From: Sphingomonas_Q fennica_A
GTDB taxonomy: Bacteria > Pseudomonadota > Alphaproteobacteria > Sphingomonadales > Sphingomonadaceae
Direction of reading: 5' to 3'
Length of the DNA stretch: 64,000 nucleotides
NCBI GenBank assembly: GCA_036946415.1
Contig: JAQIJD010000001.1
Location: 248,001-312,000, forward strand
The stretch's first letter is position 1; every line of letters begins with the position of its first letter. Below are positions 40,559 to 49,347 of this stretch, piece by piece. Under the pieces are notes generated by a model. That model did not search any database and was not told the DNA's origin. It saw nothing but the letters and a program-made list of their open reading frames with translations. A program made the position numbers and the translations under genes.

Positions 40559-40803
40559 CGCGCCGGCCTCCACATCGCGCGGGCCAAGCCGATCACCGCG
40601 ATCAGCGCCCACACGATCTCCAGCGCCATCGACGCGAGATTGAAATGGACCGCCAGCGACGCGATCAGCAACAGCGATCCGACGAGGTTGGCGACATTGA
40701 AGACGACGAAGTTCAGCCGCGCCGCGAAATTGCTGTAGGCATAGGCCGCCACCATCATCGCGCTGCCGATCAGCCCCACGACATTGGCGAGATCGACCGT
40801 CAC
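40555..40803 (-). CDS. Small CBU_0592-type membrane protein
   Basis: This is an 82-residue protein with three hydrophobic helices (NVVGLIGSAMMVAAYAYSNF, LNFVVFNVANLVGSLLLIASL, MALEIVWALIAVIGLARA). It resembles the conserved CBU_0592 family of unknown function. It overlaps aroA upstream and cmk downstream by four bases each, so it is translated with both and is genuine despite its size. No function can be assigned. Confidence 0.85.
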   Translation of the reverse strand: MTVDLANVVGLIGSAMMVAAYAYSNFAARLNFVVFNVANLVGSLLLIASLAVHFNLASMALEIVWALIAVIGLARAMWRPAR

Positions 40804-42143
40804 GAGACGTCTGCTCCCAGCGTGCGGAACAGATCCGCGAAGCCGGGGAAGCTGGTGGCGACGGGGGCCATGTCGTCCACCGTCACCCGATCCTGCGAGA
40901 CGAGGCCGGCGACCGCGAAGCTCATCGCGATGCGATGGTCGAGATCGGCGGCAATGAGGGGATCGCCATCGGGCGCCGCCAGCGGCAGCCCGCCGGTGCC
41001 GTCGATGACGAGGCCGTCGGCCTGTTCTGCGACGCGCGCGCCGAGCCGGGCGAGGCCCTGCGCCATCAGGCTCAGCCGGTCCGATTCCTTGACGCGCAAT
41101 TCCTCCAGCCCGGTCAGCACGCTGCGCCCTTCGGCCAGAGCACAGGCGACGAACAGGATCGGGAATTCGTCGACCATGCTCGGCACCACGTCGGGCGGCA
41201 CGTCGATGCCCTTCAGCGCGGAGTGGCGGACGCGCAGGTCGCCGACCGGCTCGCCGCCGACGGTGCGGGGGTTTTCGATTTCGATGTCCGCGCCCATCGC
41301 GCGCAGCACGTCGTAGAGGCCGGCGCGGGTGGGGTTGAGGCCGACATTTTCGATCGTCACGTCCGATCCCGGCACGAGCAGCGCCGCCACCGCCGGGAAC
41401 GCCGCCGAGGACGGGTCGCCCGGCACGACGATATCCTGCGGCACAAGATCCGCCTCGCCCGCGATCTCGATGACGCGCGCGCCATCTTCCTCGCCGATCG
41501 TGAGCTGCGCGCCGAAGCCCGCCAGCATCCGCTCGCTATGGTCGCGCGTCGCGACCGGTTCGATCACCCGCGTTATGCCCGGCGTGTTGAGGCCGGCGAG
41601 CAGGATCGCCGACTTCACCTGCGCGGAGGCGACGGGCAGGCGATAGCTGATCGGCACCGCGGGCGCGGCGCCGCGCATCATCAGCGGCAGCCGCCCGCCC
41701 GGCGTGGCGAAGAATTCCGCCCCCATCGTCGACAGCGGATCGATCACGCGGCCCATCGGCCGGCGCGAGAGCGAGGCGTCGCCCGTGAAGCAGGCGGTGA
41801 CCGGATGGCTGGCGAGGAGGCCCATCAGCAGCCGCGTCGAGGTGCCCGAATTGCCCATGTCGAGCGCCTGGGCCGGCTGGAGCAGGCCGCCCACGCCGAC
41901 GCCGTCGATCGTCCAGGTCCCATCCTCGCCGCGCACGATCGCCGCACCCATCGCGCGCATCGCCGCGGCGGTCGCCAGCACGTCCTCGCCCTCCAGCAGG
42001 CCACGGACGGTGCTGGTGCCGATGGCGAGCGCGGACAGCATCAGCGAACGGTGCGATATGGATTTGTCGCCCGGCACGGTCACGCGGCCGGCGAGCGGTC
42101 CGATGGCCTTGAAGACGGCGGGGGAGGGGGCCACCTGACGCAT
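40800..42143 (-). CDS. aroA: EPSP synthase (3-phosphoshikimate 1-carboxyvinyltransferase)
   Basis: This enzyme joins PEP to shikimate 3-phosphate in the shikimate pathway. It has 447 residues with the signatures VPGDKSISHRSLMLSALA, DMGNSGTSTRLLMGLLA, SRRPMGRVIDPL, QVKSAILLAGL and VKESDRLSLMAQGLARLGA. The ATG at 42143 is chosen because similarity begins there; the open frame upstream is antisense to the FYDLN gene. It is the first gene of the aroA-cmk group. Confidence 0.96.
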   Translation of the reverse strand: MRQVAPSPAVFKAIGPLAGRVTVPGDKSISHRSLMLSALAIGTSTVRGLLEGEDVLATAAAMRAMGAAIVRGEDGTWTIDGVGVGGLLQPAQALDMGNSGTSTRLLMGLLASHPVTACFTGDASLSRRPMGRVIDPLSTMGAEFFATPGGRLPLMMRGAAPAVPISYRLPVASAQVKSAILLAGLNTPGITRVIEPVATRDHSERMLAGFGAQLTIGEEDGARVIEIAGEADLVPQDIVVPGDPSSAAFPAVAALLVPGSDVTIENVGLNPTRAGLYDVLRAMGADIEIENPRTVGGEPVGDLRVRHSALKGIDVPPDVVPSMVDEFPILFVACALAEGRSVLTGLEELRVKESDRLSLMAQGLARLGARVAEQADGLVIDGTGGLPLAAPDGDPLIAADLDHRIAMSFAVAGLVSQDRVTVDDMAPVATSFPGFADLFRTLGADVS

Positions 42144-42248
42144 GGCCGCGGCTTTTGACAGCGGCCGGGGCCTATGGCAAGGCGCGCAGGATCGGCCCGC
42201 CTGCCCTTGCAGCGGGCCATATTCCCTTTGGTTTCGGAGCTTGCGAAC

Positions 42249-42563
42249 GTGGTGAAAGCGGAATGGGGCACGAAGCGCCAGTGCCCCAAGTGCGGCACGC
42301 GCTTCTACGATCTCGGCCAGGCCGATCCGGTGACGTGCGTGGAATGCGGCAGCCAGTGGGAGCCGGATCCCGTGCTGAAGTCCAAGCAGCCGCTGCCCTA
42401 TGACGCGCCGAAGAAGGAGGTTTCGCCCGAGAAGGACGATTCCGACCTGTCCGAGGATCTGGACATCGACGAGGAGGGCGAGCCCAGCCCCGACGACGAC
42501 GTCGACCTGGGCGGCGACGACGACATCGGCGTCGAGACGGCGACCGACGAGGACGAAAACTGA
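42249..42563 (+). CDS. FYDLN-acid zinc-ribbon protein (TIGR02300 family)
   Basis: This is a 104-residue protein with an N-terminal zinc ribbon, CPKCG...CVECG, enclosing the family signature RFYDLGQADPVTC. A very acidic tail follows (over 30 Asp/Glu in the last 60 residues). The family is conserved in alphaproteobacteria and has no established function. The start is a GTG at 42249 with GGAG about 9 bp upstream. It is divergent from aroA. A GGGCGCC/GGCGCCC hairpin after the stop may be its terminator. Confidence 0.85.
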   Translation: MVKAEWGTKRQCPKCGTRFYDLGQADPVTCVECGSQWEPDPVLKSKQPLPYDAPKKEVSPEKDDSDLSEDLDIDEEGEPSPDDDVDLGGDDDIGVETATDEDEN

Positions 42564-42650
42564 GACGCCGAAATTGAGGCTTGCCAAGCGGGCGCCCGCC
42601 TTCTAGTGGGCGCCCTCCGATCCGCTTCCAGCGCGGATCGACGAAGGTTC

Positions 42651-42726
42651 GGGGCCGTAGCTCAGCTGGGAGAGCGTCGCAATGGCATTGCGAAGGTCAG
42701 GGGTTCGATCCCCCTCGGCTCCACCA
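42651..42726 (+). tRNA. tRNA-Ala (anticodon GGC)
   Basis: The 76-base cloverleaf is GGGGCCG/CGGCTCC acceptor (one G-U pair), GCTC/GAGC D arm, TCGCA-ATGGCAT-TGCGA anticodon arm with anticodon GGC, and AGGGG-TTCGATC-CCCCT T arm. CCA is encoded. Confidence 0.95.
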
Positions 42727-42877
42727 TTTCCGACATCGTGAAGTTGCAGGGCCGGCGCGGCGGCGCATCGCCGGGGTCCGCCGGGGCGATTTTCATCCGT
42801 CGCGGCCAAACCTTTCCTACCCCCATCCAAACCAACCTTCGGTTGCGGCGGCGGCGGTGAGGGCGCATCTGGCCAGC

Positions 42878-43666
42878 ATGGCCACGCTTCTCGATCCGCA
42901 TGCGCGCGGGCGCGTCATCCTCGTGGGCGCGGGGCCGGGCGATCCCGGCCTCCTCACGCTGCGCGCGGTGGAGGCCCTGAAGGTCGCGGACGTCGTCGTC
43001 CATGACGGGCTGATCGACCCGCGCGTGCTGGATTTTGCGCCGGCGGAGGCGCAGCGCATCTCCGTCGCCAAGCAGCGCGCCCGGCATACGCTGCCACAGG
43101 ACGCGATCAACGCGCTCATCATCGCGCATGTGAAGGCGGGATCGATCGTCGTGCGGCTGAAGGGCGGCGATCCGTTCGTGTTCGGCCGCGGCGGCGAGGA
43201 AGTGGAGGCGGTGCGCGCCGCGGGTCTGCCCGTCGAGGTGGTGCCCGGCGTCTCGGCGGCGCTCGGCTGCGCGGCGGATGCGATGCTGCCGCTGACGCAC
43301 CGGGACTGGTCTTCGGCCGTCTCGTTCGTCGCCGGCCAGTGCAAGGGCCTCCGCGAACAGGATTGGTCGGGCCTTGCGGGCCAAGGGCGGACGCTCGTCA
43401 TCTACATGGGGGTGAGCTGCGCGCCGCTGATCGCGGACAAGTTGATGGCCGACGGCGTCGCCCCCGACATGCCGGTGGCGGTGCTGGAACGCGGCACCTA
43501 TGAGGACGCGCGCGCGATGCGCACGTTGCTGGCCGATCTGGGGGACATGGTGGGGCGTGAACAGGTGAAGAGCCCGGCGATCATCGTCGTGGGCGAGGTG
43601 GTGCTGCTGTCGGATGCCGAGAACCGGCTCGGCCGGCTCGCCGCGCAGGCGGAGGCGCTGGCATGA
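42878..43666 (+). CDS. cobA: Uroporphyrinogen-III C-methyltransferase
   Basis: This SAM-dependent enzyme methylates uroporphyrinogen III twice to precorrin-2, on the way to siroheme and cobalamin. It has 262 residues with VGAGPGDPGLLTLRAVEAL, VVHDGLI, VRLKGGDPFVFGRGGEE and VVPGVSAALG. It lacks the CysG oxidase/ferrochelatase half, so another enzyme must finish siroheme. It is first in the operon with the siroheme enzyme cysI, which explains its presence there. The ATG at 42878 is chosen by similarity. Confidence 0.95.
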   Translation: MATLLDPHARGRVILVGAGPGDPGLLTLRAVEALKVADVVVHDGLIDPRVLDFAPAEAQRISVAKQRARHTLPQDAINALIIAHVKAGSIVVRLKGGDPFVFGRGGEEVEAVRAAGLPVEVVPGVSAALGCAADAMLPLTHRDWSSAVSFVAGQCKGLREQDWSGLAGQGRTLVIYMGVSCAPLIADKLMADGVAPDMPVAVLERGTYEDARAMRTLLADLGDMVGREQVKSPAIIVVGEVVLLSDAENRLGRLAAQAEALA

Positions 43667-43953
43667 AGCTCTTGACCGGCAACGATCTCGTCACCGGCGA
43701 CGTGACGTGGTGGACGGGCAGCGGCTGGTCGCGCCACATCGCCGAGGCGGCGGACGTGGGCGAAAGCGGCGAGGCGCTGGCCGCCGCCGAGGAAGCCGCG
43801 CTCCGCGTCAACGTGCCCTATGTGATCGAGGCGACGCTGGTGGACGGCGCGCCCCGCCCCGCCCATATCAAGGACCGCATCCGCGCCTACGGCCCGACCG
43901 TGCGCACCGACCTCGCCATCGAGCCCGCCGCCGCGGCAAGCCGAGTGATCTGA
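43663..43953 (+). CDS. DUF2849 protein of the sulfite reductase operon
   Basis: This is a 96-residue protein whose start overlaps the cobA stop (ATGA) and which ends 3 bp before cysI. It contains LLTGNDLVTGDVTWWTGSGWS and a C-terminal HIKDRIRAYGPTVRTDL. The DUF2849 family is found mostly beside alphaproteobacterial sulfite reductase genes, so a role in making or feeding that enzyme is likely, but its function is not known. Confidence 0.88.
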   Translation: MKLLTGNDLVTGDVTWWTGSGWSRHIAEAADVGESGEALAAAEEAALRVNVPYVIEATLVDGAPRPAHIKDRIRAYGPTVRTDLAIEPAAAASRVI

Positions 43954-43956
43954 CCC

Positions 43957-45588
43957 ATGTATGTCTATGACGAATACGACCAGGCGATCGTCGATACCCG
44001 CGTCGCGGAATTCCGCGATCAGGTGGAGCGCCGCCTGTCCGGCGCGCTGACCGAGGATCAGTTCAAGCCGCTCCGGCTGATGAACGGTCTCTACCTCCAG
44101 CTGCACGCCTATATGCTGCGCGTCGCCATTCCCTATGGCACCCTGTCCTCCACACAGATGCGCGTGCTGGCGGAGATCGCGCGCACCGACGACAAGGGCT
44201 ACGGCCACTTCACCACCCGCCAGAATCTGCAATATAATTGGATCCGGCTGGAAGATACGCCGGCGATCCTGGAGAAATTGTCCGCCGTCCAGATGCATGC
44301 CATCCAGACCAGCGGCAATTGCATCCGCAACATCTCCTCGGATCAGTTCGCGGGCGCCGCGGCGGACGAGGTGGCCGATCCGCGCCCCTGGGCCGAATTG
44401 CTGCGCCAGTGGAGCACCTTCCACCCCGAATTCAGCTATCTGCCGCGCAAGTTCAAGATCGCGGTGATCGCCAGCGACAGCGATCGCGCGGCGATGCGGC
44501 TGCACGATATCGGCCTCAAGATCGTCCGGAACGACGCAGGCGCGATCGGCTTTGAGGTCTATGTCGGCGGCGGCATGGGGCGCACGCCGATGGTGGCACC
44601 GCTGATCCGCGACTTCGTGGGGCCGGAAGACTTCATCAGCTATGTCGAGGCGTGCCTGCGTGTCTACAATCGCTACGGCCGGCGCGACAATATGTACAAG
44701 GCGCGCATCAAGATCCTCGTCCACGAGATCGGTGCGGACGAATATCGCCGGCAGGTCGAGGAGGAATTCCTCCACGTGAAGACGCTCGGTCTCGATCCCC
44801 CGCCGGCGGAATATGAGCGGATCGCCGCCTTCTTCGCCGATCCCGCGTTCGTCGACGGCCCGGTCGAGGTGGATCGCCGAGACCCCGATTTCGCCGTGTG
44901 GCTCGACCACCAGACGCACCCCCACAAGCGCGCCGACCATGCGATCGTCACCGTCGCGCTCAAGCCGCTGGGCGGCATCCCCGGCGATGCGTCGGCCGAT
45001 CAGATGGAATTGCTGGCCGACCTCGCCGAACGGATGAGCTTCGGCGAACTGCGCATCACCCATGCGCAGAACGTCGTCCTGCCGCACGTGCCGCGCGCGC
45101 GGCTGCACGAATTGTGGAGCGCGCTCGACGCCGCCGGCCTCGCCACCCCCAATCTCGATCTGGTCAGCGACATCATCGCCTGCCCGGGCCTCGATTATTG
45201 CAGCCTCGCCAACGCCCGCTCGATCCCGGTCGCGCAGAAGATCCAGACGCGCTTCTCCGATCTCGCCCGCCAGCGCGATCTGGGCGAGCTGAAGGTGAAG
45301 ATCTCGGGCTGCATCAACGCCTGCGGCCACCACCACGCCGGCCACATCGGCATCCTCGGCGTCGACCGGAAGGGCGAGGAGAATTACCAGCTGTCGTTCG
45401 GCGGATCGGGGGCGGAGGATGCCGCGGTCGCGCGGATCATCGGCCCCGGTTTCTCGGAGGACGGCGTGGTCGATGCGGTGGAAAAGGCGACCGACGTCTA
45501 TCTGCGGTTGCGCGAGGAGGGCGAACGCTTCCTCGACACCTATCGCCGCGTCGGCCTGGCACCCTTCAAGGAGGCGATCTATGGGTGA
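43957..45588 (+). CDS. cysI: Assimilatory sulfite (nitrite) reductase hemoprotein
   Basis: This siroheme [4Fe-4S] enzyme reduces sulfite to sulfide with six electrons. It has 543 residues: two ferredoxin-like half-domains (TRQNLQYNWIRLEDTPAIL; THAQNVVLPHV) and the metal-cluster cysteines in CPGLDYCSLANA and CINACGHHH. The shared family also includes nitrite reductases, but the cobA and cysH neighbours indicate sulfite. It overlaps the DUF934 gene by 8 bp. Confidence 0.94.
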   Translation: MYVYDEYDQAIVDTRVAEFRDQVERRLSGALTEDQFKPLRLMNGLYLQLHAYMLRVAIPYGTLSSTQMRVLAEIARTDDKGYGHFTTRQNLQYNWIRLEDTPAILEKLSAVQMHAIQTSGNCIRNISSDQFAGAAADEVADPRPWAELLRQWSTFHPEFSYLPRKFKIAVIASDSDRAAMRLHDIGLKIVRNDAGAIGFEVYVGGGMGRTPMVAPLIRDFVGPEDFISYVEACLRVYNRYGRRDNMYKARIKILVHEIGADEYRRQVEEEFLHVKTLGLDPPPAEYERIAAFFADPAFVDGPVEVDRRDPDFAVWLDHQTHPHKRADHAIVTVALKPLGGIPGDASADQMELLADLAERMSFGELRITHAQNVVLPHVPRARLHELWSALDAAGLATPNLDLVSDIIACPGLDYCSLANARSIPVAQKIQTRFSDLARQRDLGELKVKISGCINACGHHHAGHIGILGVDRKGEENYQLSFGGSGAEDAAVARIIGPGFSEDGVVDAVEKATDVYLRLREEGERFLDTYRRVGLAPFKEAIYG

Positions 45589-46006
45589 GGCGTTCCGCTT
45601 CCGCGACGATGCCGCGCATGAGGAACCGGCGGTGACGCTGGACGCCTTCCTCGGCCAGTCCAACGCCACCGCCGTCCGGCTGGAGCCGGGCGAGGATGCG
45701 CGCGCGCTGCTGCCCGCGCTCGACCGGCTGGCGCTGATCGAGATCGCCTTTCCCAAGTTCCGCGACGGGCGCGGCTACTCCGCGGCGCGCATCCTGCGCG
45801 AGGCGGGCTATGCCGGCGAATTGCGCGCGGCGGGCGACGTGCTGGTCGATCAGCTGCCCCTCATGCGCCGCTGCGGGTTCGACAGCTTCGCCCCCGATGT
45901 AGCGCTGGACATGGCCGCGGTGGGCCGCGCACTCGATCGCTACGACCACGTCTATCAGAAGGCGGCGGACGGCCGGCCGCCGGTGTGGGCACTCCGCCAT
46001 GGCTGA
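45581..46006 (+). CDS. DUF934 protein of the sulfate assimilation operon
   Basis: This is a 141-residue protein containing RLALIEIAFPKFRDGRGYSAARILRE and DQLPLMRRCGFDSFAPD, the signatures of DUF934. It overlaps cysI upstream and cysH downstream by 8 bp each, so the three are translated together. The family is regularly located between sulfite reductase and cysH in proteobacteria. A role as accessory factor for sulfite reduction is an inference; no catalytic motif is visible. Confidence 0.88.
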   Translation: MGEAFRFRDDAAHEEPAVTLDAFLGQSNATAVRLEPGEDARALLPALDRLALIEIAFPKFRDGRGYSAARILREAGYAGELRAAGDVLVDQLPLMRRCGFDSFAPDVALDMAAVGRALDRYDHVYQKAADGRPPVWALRHG

Positions 46007-46742
46007 GGCGCTGCGCAAGATCGACGTGCTGGATCTCGGCCCAAGCGCCGCCGATGCCGCCGCGCTCGACCGGCGGTTCGAGGGCGTGTCCGCCCCCGAC
46101 CTGCTGGCGACGGTGCTGCGCGAGGGGCTGGCGGGGCGGGTCGCCGCCGTCACCTCCTTCGGGGCGGAATCGGCGGTGCTGCTGCACATGGTGGCGATGG
46201 CCGATCCGGCGACGCCGGTGCTGTTCGTCGATACGCTGAAGCATTTCCCCGAGACGCTCGCCTATCGCGACGATCTGGTCGCGCGGCTGGGGCTGACCAA
46301 CGTCATCAGCCTCCAGCCCGATGCGGCGCTGCTCGAGAAACGTGATCCCACCGGCCTGCGCTGGTCCTACGATCCCGACGAATGCTGCGCGATCCGCAAG
46401 ACCGGGCCGATCGATCTGGCGCTGGCCGGCTACGATTCGTGGATTTCGGGCCGCAAGGGCTTCCAGGCGAAGACCCGCGCCGGCCTAGGCCGGTTCGAGG
46501 TGGCGGACGGCAAGCTCAAGATCAATCCGCTATCCGACTGGACCAAGGACGATCTGAACGGCTGGTTCGCGCATCACGGCCTGCCGCACCACCCGCTGGA
46601 GGCCGAAGGCTATCTCTCGATCGGCTGCGCGCCCTGCACCAGCGTCGTCCGCCCCGGCGAGGATCCGCGCGCGGGACGCTGGCGCGGGTTCGACAAGACG
46701 GAATGCGGCATCCACAAGCCGGGCGAAGAGCCGGCGTTCTGA
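45999..46742 (+). CDS. cysH: Phospho-/adenylylsulfate reductase, Fe-S type
   Basis: This enzyme reduces activated sulfate (APS or PAPS) to sulfite. It has 247 residues. SFGAESAVLLHM is the nucleotide-binding loop. The paired cysteines DECCAIRK and GCAPCTS bind a [4Fe-4S] cluster, and the catalytic tail is TECGIH. The cluster cysteines indicate the plant/bacterial APS-reductase type rather than the E. coli PAPS type. It is the last gene of the cobA operon; REP-like repeats follow. Confidence 0.93.
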   Translation: MAEALRKIDVLDLGPSAADAAALDRRFEGVSAPDLLATVLREGLAGRVAAVTSFGAESAVLLHMVAMADPATPVLFVDTLKHFPETLAYRDDLVARLGLTNVISLQPDAALLEKRDPTGLRWSYDPDECCAIRKTGPIDLALAGYDSWISGRKGFQAKTRAGLGRFEVADGKLKINPLSDWTKDDLNGWFAHHGLPHHPLEAEGYLSIGCAPCTSVVRPGEDPRAGRWRGFDKTECGIHKPGEEPAF

Positions 46743-46768
46743 GCCTTTGCCCGGCGATGCATCGCGGA

Positions 46769-46896
46769 GGACAGGCCCCACCCCAACCCCTCCCCTGAAG
46801 GGGAGGGGCTTTACATCGAGGCTCCCCTCTCCTGAAGGGGAGGGGCCTAATGCAGAAGCTCCCCTCCCCTTCAGGGGAGGGGCTGGGGACGGGGTC
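46769..46896. repeat. REP-like element (CCCCTCCCC family), copy 2
   Basis: Three hairpin units of the type CCCCTCCCC-TGAA-GGGGAGGGG occur within 128 bp. The outer arms (46769-46810 and 46861-46896) are inverted and match the arms of copy 1 at 4970-5095, including the flank GGACAGGCCCCACCCCAA. A middle degenerate unit is added. It lies between the convergent cysH and ssb genes and may also terminate both transcripts. Confidence 0.85.
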
Positions 46897-46958
46897 TTTC
46901 GCCACACCCGGCGTTCTTGGTGTGACCCTTACCGGTTCCGCGCCGGCAAGGCCCGCTT

Positions 46959-47486
46959 TCAGAACGGAACGTCGTCGTCCAGATCGCTGTCGAACGCGCT
47001 CGACGGCTTGGCCGGCGCGCTGCGCCCGCCGCCACCGCCGCGGTTGAAGCCGCCACCGCCGCCGCCGCCGCCGAAATCGCCGCCGTCGTCATAGTCGCGG
47101 CCGCCGCCGCCACCACCACCACCGCCGCCTTCACCGCGGCCGTCCAGCATCACCAGCTTCGCGTCGAAGCCTTGCAGCACCACCTCGGTCGAATAGCGGT
47201 CGTTGCCCGACTGGTCCTGCCACTTGCGCGTCTGCAACTGGCCCTCGATGTAGATCTTGCTGCCTTTGCGCAGATAACGCTCGGCGGTGTTGGCGAGGCC
47301 CTCGTTGAAGATCGCGACCGAATGCCATTCGGTCTTTTCCTTGCGCTCGCCCGAATTGCGGTCCTTCCACGTCTCGGACGTGGCGATGCGCAGGTTCACC
47401 ACCTTGCCGCCGTTCTGGAACGAGCGCGACTGCGGATCCTGGCCGAGATTGCCGACCAGAATGACCTTGTTCACGCTTCCTGCCAT
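46959..47486 (-). CDS. ssb: Single-stranded DNA-binding protein
   Basis: This protein coats single-stranded DNA in replication and repair. It has 175 residues: an OB-fold of about 115 (MAGSVNKVILVGNLGQDPQSR, TEWHSVAIFNEGLANTAERYLRKGSKIYIEGQL), a Gly-rich linker with several runs of glycine, and the acidic protein-interaction tip DLDDDVPF. The ATG at 47486 is chosen by family similarity. It follows feoB on the opposite side of a short gap. Confidence 0.96.
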   Translation of the reverse strand: MAGSVNKVILVGNLGQDPQSRSFQNGGKVVNLRIATSETWKDRNSGERKEKTEWHSVAIFNEGLANTAERYLRKGSKIYIEGQLQTRKWQDQSGNDRYSTEVVLQGFDAKLVMLDGRGEGGGGGGGGGGRDYDDGGDFGGGGGGGGFNRGGGGGRSAPAKPSSAFDSDLDDDVPF

Positions 47487-47496
47487 CTGTCGCTCC

Positions 47497-49347
47497 TCAG
47501 AGGCCGGCGGCCACCGCCAGCCAATATGTGATTCCGGCCGAGATGTAGGCGAGACCGAACAGATAGGCGAGCGCGAAGGCTGGCCATTTCCACCCACCCG
47601 TCTCCCGCTTCATCACCGCGATGGTGGACAGGCATTGCGGCGCGAATACGAACCACATCAGGAAGGCGAGCGCCGTCGGCAGCGACCAGCGGCCCTGCAG
47701 GCGGCCGATCAATGTCTGCTCGGCGCCCGGCGCCTCGGCATCCTCGATCGCATAGACGGTGCCGAGCGCCGAGACCGCCACCTCGCGCGCCGCCATCGCC
47801 GGCACGATCGCCAGCGCCATCGCATGGTTGAAGCCGATCGGGCGGACCACCGGTTCCAGCACCGTGGCGACGCGGCCGGCGGCCGAATATTCGACCTGGC
47901 TCTGCCCCTCGGGCGCCTGCGGAAAGGTCAGCAGCACCCACAGGAGGACGGAGGCGGCGAGGATCAGCGTGCCCGCGCGCCGCAGGAAGATGAAGGCGCG
48001 CTGCCACAGGCCGATCGCCACGTCCTTCAGGAGCGGCATCTGGTAGCGCGGCAATTCCATCAGGAAGCCCGAGGAGGGGCCCTTCGCCACCGTCCGGCGC
48101 AGGATCAGCGCGGCCGCCATCGCCGAAAGCGTGCCGACGATGTAGAGACCGAACATGACGAGGCCCTGCAAGCCGATGCCCGGCGCCACCTGCCGCGCCG
48201 GGATGAAGGCGGCGATGATGAGCGTGTAGACCGGCAGCCGCGCCGAACAGGTCATCAGCGGGGCGACGAGGATCGTCGTCAGCCGGTCCTTGGGGTCTTC
48301 GATGGTGCGCGTCGCCATGATGCCGGGGATGGCGCAGGCGAAGGAGGAGAGGAGGGGGATGAAGGCGCGGCCGGACAGGCCGACGCCCGCCATCAGCCGG
48401 TCCATCAGGAAGGCCGCCCGCACCATGTAGCCCGACGCTTCCAGCAGCAGGATGAAGGCGAACAGGATCAGGATCTGCGGCAGGAAGACGATGACCGAGC
48501 CGACGCCCGCGATCAGCCCGTCGACGATCGCCGATCGCAGCAGCCCGCCCGGCAGCACCGCCGTCACGCTGTCGCCCAGGAAGGTGAAGCCCTGTTCGAT
48601 CCAGCCGATCGGCGCCTCGGACCAGGCGAACACCGCCTGGAACATCACGAACAGCAGCAAGGCCAGCAGGATCGGCCCCGCCACCGGATGCAGAGCCACG
48701 CGGTCGAGCCGTTCGGACCAGCGATGGCCCGCGCCCTTGCCGGTGGTGACGGCGCCGGCGATCTGGCGGGCGCGCTTCTGATAGGTGGTGAGATCGAGCG
48801 GGGCGGGCACGTCGGCCAGTGCGCGCGTCCCGTCCCCCACCGCGTCCGCCAGCGCGGCGCGCAGCGCGTCCAGCCCCTGCCGGCGGACGGCGACGGTCGG
48901 GATCACCGGCACCCCCAGCGTGGCGGAAAGGGCGGGGGCGTCGATCGTCAGCCCGTCGCGCGTCGCCATGTCGATCATGTTGAGCGCGATCACCACCGGC
49001 CGGCCGAGCGCGATCAGCTGCATCGCGAAGCGCAGGTGATTGTCGAGATTGGTCGCATCCACCACCACCACCAGCGCCGCGGGCAGCCGATCCATGTGGT
49101 GGCGGCCCAGCACGACGTCGCGCGTCACCTGCTCGTCGGGGCTGGACGGGTCGAGGCTGTAGGTGCCCGGCAGATCGATCAGTTCGACCGGGCGGCCGTC
49201 GTCCAGCGCCAGCCGGCCCGACTTCCGTTCGACGGTCACGCCCGGATAATTGCCCACCTTCTGGCGCGCGCCGGTCAGCGCGTTGAACAGCGCGCTCTTG
49301 CCGGCATTGGGATTGCCGACCAGTGCGACGAGCGGCGCCGGCGTCAT
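47497..49347 (-). CDS. feoB: Ferrous iron transporter FeoB
   Basis: This inner-membrane Fe(II) permease has an N-terminal GTPase domain. Its 616 residues are shorter than E. coli FeoB but normal for compact versions. G motifs are GNPNAGKSALF (G1), DLPGTYSL (G3) and NMIDMA (G4). The first gate motif CAIPGIMATRTI and the second CSARLPVYTLII, with their conserved cysteines, are present within about eight membrane helices. It overlaps feoA by four bases (ATGA) and is presumably controlled by the Fur-like box upstream of feoA. Confidence 0.96.
   Translation of the reverse strand: MTPAPLVALVGNPNAGKSALFNALTGARQKVGNYPGVTVERKSGRLALDDGRPVELIDLPGTYSLDPSSPDEQVTRDVVLGRHHMDRLPAALVVVVDATNLDNHLRFAMQLIALGRPVVIALNMIDMATRDGLTIDAPALSATLGVPVIPTVAVRRQGLDALRAALADAVGDGTRALADVPAPLDLTTYQKRARQIAGAVTTGKGAGHRWSERLDRVALHPVAGPILLALLLFVMFQAVFAWSEAPIGWIEQGFTFLGDSVTAVLPGGLLRSAIVDGLIAGVGSVIVFLPQILILFAFILLLEASGYMVRAAFLMDRLMAGVGLSGRAFIPLLSSFACAIPGIMATRTIEDPKDRLTTILVAPLMTCSARLPVYTLIIAAFIPARQVAPGIGLQGLVMFGLYIVGTLSAMAAALILRRTVAKGPSSGFLMELPRYQMPLLKDVAIGLWQRAFIFLRRAGTLILAASVLLWVLLTFPQAPEGQSQVEYSAAGRVATVLEPVVRPIGFNHAMALAIVPAMAAREVAVSALGTVYAIEDAEAPGAEQTLIGRLQGRWSLPTALAFLMWFVFAPQCLSTIAVMKRETGGWKWPAFALAYLFGLAYISAGITYWLAVAAGL

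Noticed and set aside
42727..42877. Riboswitch (SAM or cobalamin) before cobA
   Set aside because: The 151-bp leader shows no conserved riboswitch core that I can recognise and begins directly after a tRNA.
47000..47140. GGC/CCG-rich tract as tandem repeat array
   Set aside because: It is the Gly-rich linker coding region of ssb, not an independent repeat.
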